Source: Armatimonadota bacterium
Lineage (GTDB): Bacteria > Armatimonadota > JAAZEB01
DNA length: 10,245 nucleotides
NCBI GenBank assembly: GCA_012841485.1
Contig: DUUU01000343.1
Coordinates: forward strand, 1-10,245
Direction: 5' to 3'
The notes beneath the pieces are model-generated. The model did not search any database. It was given only the letters and a program-made list of their open reading frames with translations, and had not been told where the DNA came from. The position numbers and the translations under genes are program-made. Numbering within the stretch: the first letter of the stretch is position 1; the number at the start of each line of letters is the position of its first letter. Positions 4,799-10,245 of this stretch are shown here, one piece after another.

Positions 4799-7104
4799 GA
4801 CGCTTCCCCGCGGTCTCCAGCATTCCTCGCGGCGGCGCCGGCGGGCGGCCAGTCGATGCCCAGAAGCCGGGCGGCGAGCGGCAGGACGGACACCGCGCGC
4901 TCGGCATCGAAGCCCGCGTCCATGCCGGGGACCTGGGAGCCTGCCGCCTTTCCCAGGCGAACGCGCTCCCCCATCTGCCGCCGCTCCGGGGCAGGGAAGG
5001 TTGCAAAGGTCCGCCGCAAGAGCGGGAGCACCGCCGCGAAGCTCTCTGCGGAGAGCTCGGTCAGCCAGGTATCAAGCACCTGCCAGAGCTCCTTATCGTG
5101 CAGCAGAAGCAGGCCACTCCCCTTGAGGAAGCCTTCGAGCCATGCGGCAGCCTGCGCCGGCTCGGAGGCCCGCGAGAGTGCCCGGCTCATGTGCCGAGCG
5201 CACGTCTCCGGATCAAAGACGCCGGCGCTCTGTAGAAGCCGGCAGCTCCGGCCAGCGATTAGGCCATGCAGCCCAGACCGGTCGGCGAGGCGAGCAAGGA
5301 CCTCGTGCCACTCCGACACGTGCTCGGGATTCTCCAACAGGCGGATCGCGTCGTCGGTGTTCACAAGACGGTCATACATCTCCGCGGCGGCATCGTCATC
5401 GAGCGAGGAGCAGGCGTTGGGCAATCCAACGCAGATGCGCGCCACGATGCCATTCACGACGCCGGCGACCATCGTGGCGTCGGTGTGGCGCACGTTCCCA
5501 TAGCGGAGCACCCTGGCCAGCGGGGGGAGCGCCTCCATCAAGTGGGTTGTATCGCTGGTCAGCGCCGTCCGCTCCTGGAGGAGAGCCATCAGGGGGTCGA
5601 TTGCCTCCGGCAGGTCGGCAAGGAGCACGCGATCCACAAGCTCCGTGAGCGCGGGGAGGTCCGGGGCGCGCTGGGCCAGATCACGCGCCTTCGCGGCAGC
5701 GGCGGCCGCCACGGTGTTGCCCCAGATTCCCGCCTCGATGAGGGCCACGGCGAACTCCGGATGCCACTGGAGACTCCAGACCTCGTGGAAGGTGCTCTGC
5801 TTTCCGGCGACGCGCTCGGTCTGGCCCCAGGGAATGCCGAGGAGGGCGAGCCGGTGGAGCAGATGGCTGCGTGCCAGCCCGAGGGGCTCGCGCAGGTCGA
5901 GGTCGAGCTTCTTTTGGGTGGGATCCGGGGGCAAGCCAAGGCGTCTTTGCAGCCGCGCCAGGTCCTGTTGGAGGGGCACCTGGGGCGTGATCTCCGGCAC
6001 CTTGCCGAGCCTCTCGCCGACGATGAGCTGCTCCTCGATCAGGCGCATCGGGAGGTCGCTATCGAAGCAGAAGACGGCTCGCACCGCCTCGTTCAGCTCA
6101 TCCAGGCCGGGCAAAGGGCGGTCGCGCAAAGCCGCGAGCGACTCGGCCAGGCGCACCGCCTCGATGACGTGCGCGGCAGAAGCATCCAGATCGTGCGCGC
6201 GCATCAGGCTGGCCACGCGCGTCATCCAGCGAATGGCGACGCGGTCGGACTCGCTCCAGAGGTGGTGATACCACCCGGGCGATTCGATCCCGGCCCCGTA
6301 GCCGCTGGAACGGGCGAGCCGGCCGTAGGTCCAGGGAATCCAGGTCACGCTCACCTTCACCTTGGGGAGCCCGGCGAGCAGCTTCGCGTCGTGGGAGGCC
6401 GGTGGCATCTCCGCGAGCGCCGGCGCGTGCCAGGCGCCGCACACCACGGCGAGGCGCTCGTAACCTTCCTTCCGTGCCTGGCGGATGCACCGGCGCATGT
6501 AGGCTTCCCGCCGCTCCTCCAGCGGGTCCTCCTCTCGCGGCATCTCTGCGCGCAGCGCCGCCATCGCCTCGCAGATGCCGGCAAAGAGGTCATCGCCATC
6601 CAGGCGCTGCTCCACCATGTGTTCCCACCAGCGCTCGCCGTCACTATAGCCTGCCGCCGCTGCCAGCCAGCCCAACGGATCCTGGCGCACCACCTCCGCG
6701 GGCTCGGGCGGGGCTACCGGATCGCTCTCATCCTCGACCGCTTCGGATCCGGCAGCCCCCGCATCCTCCCGCATCGCGAGCTGGTGCGCCTGCGGCAGGT
6801 CGATAAAGCGCGTGGGAATGCCGCGTGTGAGGCCATACCGGAGCGCCTGCCACTCGGGCGAGAAGAGGGCAAAGGGATACGATACGGAGCGGCTGGGCTC
6901 CTCCGGCACGTAGAGGAGAAGTGCCACCGGCGGCTCCATCTCGGCGTGGGTCAGGAGCGGCAGCACCTCCTCGGCATCCGGTGGCCCCTCGACCAGGATG
7001 ATATCCGGCTGCAGTGCCTCCAGCGCCTTCAAGACGCTCCGCGCCGACCCGGGGCCGTGGTGGCGTATGCCGAACACGTGGGTGACTGGTTCGGACACTG
7101 GCAT
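4795..7104 (-). CDS. DUF5682 family protein, TraB/TIKI-like motif pattern (YehM-like)
   Basis: A 769-residue protein of the DUF5682 family. The N-terminal 280 residues hold its conserved motifs: GIRHHGPGSAR (12-22), ILVEGPPDA (36-44), RFIDLP (99-104), VCGAWHAPAL (221-230) and a Gly/Tyr-rich block around 254-279. The remainder is mostly alpha-helical with no motif I recognise. G12-x-x-H15, Glu39 and G223-x-x-H226 follow the two G-x-x-H motifs plus glutamate known from the TraB/PrgY and TIKI metal-dependent hydrolases, so an enzymatic N-terminal domain is plausible; this is inference. Length and order match E. coli YehM (about 759 residues, from memory). The start is uncertain: GGAGGAG (7105-7111) abuts ATG 7104 but sits 6-8 nt before GTG 7098; ATG 7113 lacks a site. 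All three retain the first motif. No signal peptide is seen, so it is probably cytoplasmic with the ATPase and VWA protein. Confidence 0.9.
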   Translation of the reverse strand: MPVSEPVTHVFGIRHHGPGSARSVLKALEALQPDIILVEGPPDAEEVLPLLTHAEMEPPVALLLYVPEEPSRSVSYPFALFSPEWQALRYGLTRGIPTRFIDLPQAHQLAMREDAGAAGSEAVEDESDPVAPPEPAEVVRQDPLGWLAAAAGYSDGERWWEHMVEQRLDGDDLFAGICEAMAALRAEMPREEDPLEERREAYMRRCIRQARKEGYERLAVVCGAWHAPALAEMPPASHDAKLLAGLPKVKVSVTWIPWTYGRLARSSGYGAGIESPGWYHHLWSESDRVAIRWMTRVASLMRAHDLDASAAHVIEAVRLAESLAALRDRPLPGLDELNEAVRAVFCFDSDLPMRLIEEQLIVGERLGKVPEITPQVPLQQDLARLQRRLGLPPDPTQKKLDLDLREPLGLARSHLLHRLALLGIPWGQTERVAGKQSTFHEVWSLQWHPEFAVALIEAGIWGNTVAAAAAAKARDLAQRAPDLPALTELVDRVLLADLPEAIDPLMALLQERTALTSDTTHLMEALPPLARVLRYGNVRHTDATMVAGVVNGIVARICVGLPNACSSLDDDAAAEMYDRLVNTDDAIRLLENPEHVSEWHEVLARLADRSGLHGLIAGRSCRLLQSAGVFDPETCARHMSRALSRASEPAQAAAWLEGFLKGSGLLLLHDKELWQVLDTWLTELSAESFAAVLPLLRRTFATFPAPERRQMGERVRLGKAAGSQVPGMDAGFDAERAVSVLPLAARLLGIDWPPAGAAARNAGDRGEAS

Positions 7105-7111
7105 CTCCTCC
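7105..7111 (-). promoter_or_regulatory. Ribosome binding site of the DUF5682 gene
   Basis: GGAGGAG on the minus strand. It touches ATG 7104 and has better spacing to GTG 7098, so the true start may be two codons shorter than annotated. Confidence 0.45.
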
Positions 7112-7155
7112 ATCAAGCGTCATTCGTAACGCGCTGCTGAAGTGGGCCCGGCCGT

Positions 7156-7179
7156 GCGGCGCCCCGCTGGGAGCGCCGC
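7156..7179 (-). other. Intercistronic GC stem-loop between ATPase and DUF5682 genes
   Basis: GCGGCGC (7156-7162) pairs with GCGCCGC (7173-7179), continued by CCC/GGG across one bulged A (7172), with a GCT triloop: 10 bp of pure GC. It lies in the 94-bp gap, 19 nt after the ATPase stop. No U-tract follows. It probably affects message stability or the ratio of the two products rather than ending transcription. Confidence 0.5.
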
Positions 7180-7198
7180 GCGCGGGTGGCGCCCGGCA

Positions 7199-8281
7199 TC
7201 ACGAGACATCCCGACACGCCCGATAGAGATCCTTCCAGCCATCGCGCTCCTTGACGACCGTCTCCAGATACTCCTGCCAGACGACGCGATCCTGGACCGG
7301 GTCCTTGACGACGGCGCCGATCAGGCCGGCGGCCACGTCGGCAGCACGGAGGGTGCCGTCGCCGAAGTGCGCCGCGAGCGCCATACCGTTGCTGACCACG
7401 GAGATCGCCTCGGCGGTGCTCAGCGTGCCGCTGGGCGATTTCACCTTCGTCTTGCCATCGGCGGTGACGCCGTTCCGCAGCTCCCGGAAGATGGTGACGA
7501 TCCGGCGGATCTCCTGCACGCCCGGCGGTGGCGCCGGCAGCTCCAGAGCACGCCACAGACTCTCGACGCGGCGCTGGACGATCTCCACCTCTTCATCGGC
7601 GCTCTCCGGCACCGGGAGGACCACGGTGTTGAAGCGGCGCTTCAGGGCGCTGGAGAGCTCATTGACGCCCCGGTCGCGGTTGTTCGCCGTGGCGATGACG
7701 TTGAACCCCTTCACCGCTTGCTCCTCCTCGCCCAGCTCCGGGATCGGGAGTGTCTTCTCCGAGAGGATGGTGATCAGGGTGTCCTGCACGTCGGCGGGGA
7801 TGCGCGTCAACTCCTCGACACGGGCGATCTTCCCCTGCTGCATGGCACGCATCAACGGGCTTGGCACAAGCGCCCGGCGCGAGGGCCCCTCCGAGAGAAG
7901 CCGCGCGTAGTCCCAGCCATAGCGGATCTGCTCCTCGCTCGTGCCCGCCGTGCCCTGGATGAGCATCGTCGAATCGCCTGCGATGGCTGCCGCGAGGTGC
8001 TCGGAGACCCACGTCTTCGCGGTGCCGGGCACGCCCAGCAAGAGAAGCGCCCGATCCGTCGCCAGGGTGGCGACGGCGATCTCGATCAGGCGGCGGTTGC
8101 CGATGTACTTCGGCGTCACCGCGAAGCCGTTCTCCAGCTTTCCCCCGAGCAGGTAGGTGACCACCGCCCAGGGCGATAGCCGCCAGTTCGGGGGACGCGG
8201 GCGGGAGTCTGCTTCGGCGAGCGCTTCCAGCTCCTCGGCGTACTGTTGCTCCGCGTGCTGTCGCAGGATGTTTGTCATCAT
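7199..8281 (-). CDS. MoxR-type AAA+ ATPase (YehL-like)
   Basis: A 360-residue AAA+ ATPase of the MoxR/COG0714 group. Walker A is GVPGTAKT at 83-90 (Lys89). The position of Walker B holds IARVEELTRIP (152-162), with Glu in place of the usual Asp before the catalytic Glu157. Sensor 1 is IATANNRDRG (196-205, with Asn200/201). The arginine-finger region is SALKRRF (211-217). MoxR ATPases form hexamers that remodel or load metals into clients together with a VWA partner, here the gene two places downstream. Size matches E. coli YehL (about 362 residues, from memory). Its ATG at 8281 overlaps the DUF5691 stop as ATGA, with AAGGAGA (8286-8292) 4 nt upstream; the next codon is also ATG (8278) and is slightly better spaced. 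The overlap implies translational coupling with DUF5691. Confidence 0.95.
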   Translation of the reverse strand: MMTNILRQHAEQQYAEELEALAEADSRPRPPNWRLSPWAVVTYLLGGKLENGFAVTPKYIGNRRLIEIAVATLATDRALLLLGVPGTAKTWVSEHLAAAIAGDSTMLIQGTAGTSEEQIRYGWDYARLLSEGPSRRALVPSPLMRAMQQGKIARVEELTRIPADVQDTLITILSEKTLPIPELGEEEQAVKGFNVIATANNRDRGVNELSSALKRRFNTVVLPVPESADEEVEIVQRRVESLWRALELPAPPPGVQEIRRIVTIFRELRNGVTADGKTKVKSPSGTLSTAEAISVVSNGMALAAHFGDGTLRAADVAAGLIGAVVKDPVQDRVVWQEYLETVVKERDGWKDLYRACRDVS

Positions 8282-9834
8282 CTGGTCTCCTTATCACTGA
8301 AGGCCGCCAGCATCTGACGGCGGGAGTGGAGCAGGTCCAGGAACTGCTCTACAGAGCCCTGCCGCATCGCCTCGGGTGATGCGCCGAGCATCCGCGCTGC
8401 CTCGTCCGCCAGGGTGGGCGCCGCGTAGTGGGCGAATTGCTTCAGCGCGCTATGGATGCGCCAGTCAAAGAGGTGGCCTGCCCTTTGAGTGTGTTCCCGC
8501 ATGAGGGCGAGCACCGCGCGGGTAAACGTCTCGCTCCAGGCGTGCCGGCAACGCATGAGCAGCGGCACCAACCGAAGTCGATCCCCGTCGGCCTGGATGT
8601 GGGGAAGGAGCGCGGCTTCCCGGCGCTCGGGCGGCAGCGGGTCCACTAGCTCCGCCGCCACCCCCTCGGGCAAGCTGGGGATCGACGCGGAGAGAAGCGC
8701 CTCGGCCCATTCCGGATCGCCGTGGCGCACGGCGGCGCGCGCCCAGCCCTCCAGCAGCTCTCGATGATGCTCGGTCTCTCTCGCGGCCTCGATCAATACC
8801 TGTGGGGGCGTGCCCCACATCTCGCACCAGGTGGCCGGAGGGATTACGGCGATCATCTGCATCAGCCAGAACGCCTTTTTCCCCATGCCGGGGGGCGGCT
8901 TCGCCTCGATCCCGTCGCGCGCCATCGCCCGGTCGCACGCCTCGGGGAGGGTGACTTGCAGCGAAGGCTTCTTGCCCGGCATGAACGCCAGGACGCGCGA
9001 GGGCTGGCCCGGCGTGAAGCTAAGCAGCGGGCGCACCCGCTCCAGCATGCGCGCGCTGAGGCGGGATTGGGGCAGCTTGGCGAGCAGCTCGGCGGCCTGA
9101 GTGCGCACCTCCTTGCGCTTGTCATCCAATGCCGCCTCCAGGAACGGCTCATCCTCCATGCTCAAGCCGACATCGAGGTGCGCGATGAACGCCGCGCGCT
9201 CGTTGGGTGGGTCTTGCTCCCAGGTGGATTGAAGCAGCTCCCGCGCCCGTGCCGGGTCGGTGGCGCGAAGTCGCTTGAGGAGAGCCAGGCGGGCCACTCG
9301 CGGTGCCGTTTCCCAATCGATCGCCTCCTCGGGGCCGAGGGCATAGGCCCAGTCCGGGTTGTGCCGGGCCAGCCATCTTCCCCGCTCTCCCAGGACGGGC
9401 AGGAGCTTCTCGCGAATGCCCTCACGCGCGGCGCCCAGGTCCAGGAGCGCCGGAAGGAGCTCCTCGGGCGCGCGCATCCCGGCGGCCGCGGCGGCATCCA
9501 GCCACTCCGACAGGAGCTCCGCGCGCGTTCCCGAGAGGATCTCCGCCAGGTAGCGGCCGACGGATGAGGGGCAGCGCGAGAGTGACTCCGCAGGAGAGGG
9601 CTCCGGCGGGGGGGCTGTCTCTACGGCGGGGCGCGCGCCGGCGCGCCGGTAGAGCGAGAGGATCGCCGCCGCACCCAGAAGCTGCTGCTCGCGTGACGGG
9701 CATTCCAGCCGGCTCAGCACCTCACCCAGCGGGCCCTCGTCCGGCAGCCGGACGGCCTCCCGCTCGCCGCCGATGAGAGCTGCGGCGACCAACTCGTTCC
9801 AGGCGGTGTGAGATGACGCTCCCTGTTCGCCCAT
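8278..9834 (-). CDS. DUF5691 family helical-repeat protein
   Basis: A 518-residue protein that I assign to DUF5691 from its context and the motif GERGRWLARHNPDW at 149-162. It is almost all alpha-helical. A HEAT-like stretch with EPFLEAALDDKRKEVR, AAELLAKLP and SRLSARM lies at about 229-263, which suggests a protein-binding scaffold. No catalytic motif, signal peptide or membrane segment is visible. Residues 72-86 are a Pro/Glu-rich linker. ATG 9834 is preceded by GAGGAGG, and the stop overlaps the ATPase start by 4 bp, so its level is probably tied to the ATPase. The exact biochemical role is unknown; families in this position occur with the MoxR and SWIM genes in many bacteria, as I recall. 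Confidence is high that it is a real gene and good for the family. Confidence 0.88.
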   Translation of the reverse strand: MGEQGASSHTAWNELVAAALIGGEREAVRLPDEGPLGEVLSRLECPSREQQLLGAAAILSLYRRAGARPAVETAPPPEPSPAESLSRCPSSVGRYLAEILSGTRAELLSEWLDAAAAAGMRAPEELLPALLDLGAAREGIREKLLPVLGERGRWLARHNPDWAYALGPEEAIDWETAPRVARLALLKRLRATDPARARELLQSTWEQDPPNERAAFIAHLDVGLSMEDEPFLEAALDDKRKEVRTQAAELLAKLPQSRLSARMLERVRPLLSFTPGQPSRVLAFMPGKKPSLQVTLPEACDRAMARDGIEAKPPPGMGKKAFWLMQMIAVIPPATWCEMWGTPPQVLIEAARETEHHRELLEGWARAAVRHGDPEWAEALLSASIPSLPEGVAAELVDPLPPERREAALLPHIQADGDRLRLVPLLMRCRHAWSETFTRAVLALMREHTQRAGHLFDWRIHSALKQFAHYAAPTLADEAARMLGASPEAMRQGSVEQFLDLLHSRRQMLAAFSDKETR

Positions 9835-9879
9835 GCTCCTCCTCAGATACCACCTTCAAGCGAACTTCCTCGCCGGTTC

Positions 9880-9895
9880 CGCCCTTGTTCGGGCG
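9880..9895 (-). other. Small GC hairpin ahead of the DUF5691 gene
   Basis: CGCCC (9880-9884) and GGGCG (9891-9895) flank a 6-nt loop in the 69-bp gap after the SWIM-type gene. It is only 5 bp, without a U-tract. This gap shows no promoter I can defend. Confidence 0.25.
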
Positions 9896-9903
9896 TGTGC
9901 ACC

Positions 9904-10245
9904 TCATAGTCCCAGAAACACGCTATCGGCCCATGCACTGAGGGGAAGGAAGTGGTCCTCCTCCCACTCTCCAAAGAGGGCGAGCGGATGCCCGCCGCTC
10001 AGGGCGAGGAGCTGCCAGCCTCGGTCGAACCGCGGATGGAGTGGGAGCAGGCTCCCCTCCGTGTCGCGCAGCACCCAGGTCCCCTCCCGGTACGTCGGGA
10101 CGACCGCCTCCAGAAGCACCGGGAAGCGCGAGATCCACGGGTTTCGCGCCAGCGCCGTGGCACGTGCCTCCGTCGCGCTGGTGATTGTTTGGCCGGGGCC
10201 CATCGCCTGAAGGGGCTCGGCTGTGCTCTCGCGGGTCTTGATCAG
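9904..10245 (-). CDS. SWIM zinc finger family protein, C-terminal part (runs off the window)
   Basis: The last 113 residues of a gene that begins beyond the right edge; the frame is open to base 10245. The zinc finger itself (CxCx(n)CxH) is not in this part, so the name rests on the C-terminal pattern and context. Visible features are NPWISRFPVLLEAVVP, a W-x-L-x-D-x-x-G-x-x-LPL strand pattern, then GWQLLALSGGHPLALFGEW and FLPLSAWAD, which match the C-terminal domain of SWIM proteins encoded beside DUF5691, MoxR and DUF5682 genes (from memory). SWIM domains generally bind nucleic acid or protein partners. The stop is 69 bp ahead of DUF5691 on the same strand, so this is probably an upstream member of the operon. 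An unrelated beta-rich protein is the alternative. Confidence 0.65.
   Translation of the reverse strand: MIKTRESTAEPLQAMGPGQTITSATEARATALARNPWISRFPVLLEAVVPTYREGTWVLRDTEGSLLPLHPRFDRGWQLLALSGGHPLALFGEWEEDHFLPLSAWADSVFLGL

Noticed and set aside
1728..5126. An 1132-codon open frame on the plus strand
   Set aside because: It lies antisense across several well-supported minus-strand genes, its translation is Arg/Pro/Ser-rich without any domain, and long antisense frames are common in GC-rich coding DNA.
5266..7140. A 624-codon plus-strand open frame
   Set aside because: It is the antisense of the DUF5682 gene, whose motifs are conserved; the plus-strand translation shows no recognisable features.

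Overview
The window is GC-rich and every gene I can support reads leftward (minus strand). Genes are tightly packed, several use GTG starts, and most have clear purine-rich ribosome binding sites. A lipobox protein and a Gfo/Idh/MocA oxidoreductase fit a free-living bacterium. I cannot name the phylum: Chloroflexota, Armatimonadota or a similar lineage would all fit. I see no tRNA or rRNA gene, CRISPR array, transposase or integrase.

Right part (about 10245 down to 3528), in transcription order: the C-terminal end of a SWIM-zinc-finger-type protein, a DUF5691 helical-repeat protein, a MoxR-type AAA+ ATPase, a DUF5682 protein and a VWA (MIDAS) protein. This is a recognisable conserved set. The ATPase, DUF5682 and VWA genes match Escherichia coli yehL, yehM and yehP in order and approximate length, as I recall them. 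A MoxR ATPase plus a VWA protein usually acts as an ATP-driven remodelling or metal-insertion pair; here the substrate is unknown. DUF5682 carries two G-x-x-H motifs and a conserved Glu, resembling the TraB/TIKI hydrolase pattern. A duplicated-domain lipoprotein gene follows the VWA gene after 39 bp and may belong to the same transcript.

Middle (2840 down to 1509): a 259-bp gap, then a Gfo/Idh/MocA dehydrogenase ended by a strong two-part stem-loop.

Left part (1452 down to 1): nikR (nickel-responsive repressor), pyrE (orotate phosphoribosyltransferase) and the start of a SAM-dependent methyltransferase. These are ordinary housekeeping or regulatory genes with no obvious link to the right-hand system.

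The points most worth following are the hydrolase-like motif pattern in DUF5682, a 31-codon ORF between DUF5682 and VWA that resembles the N-terminus of Thg1-like 3'-5' polymerases, the unusual Walker B of the ATPase, and long imperfect stem-loops between genes.
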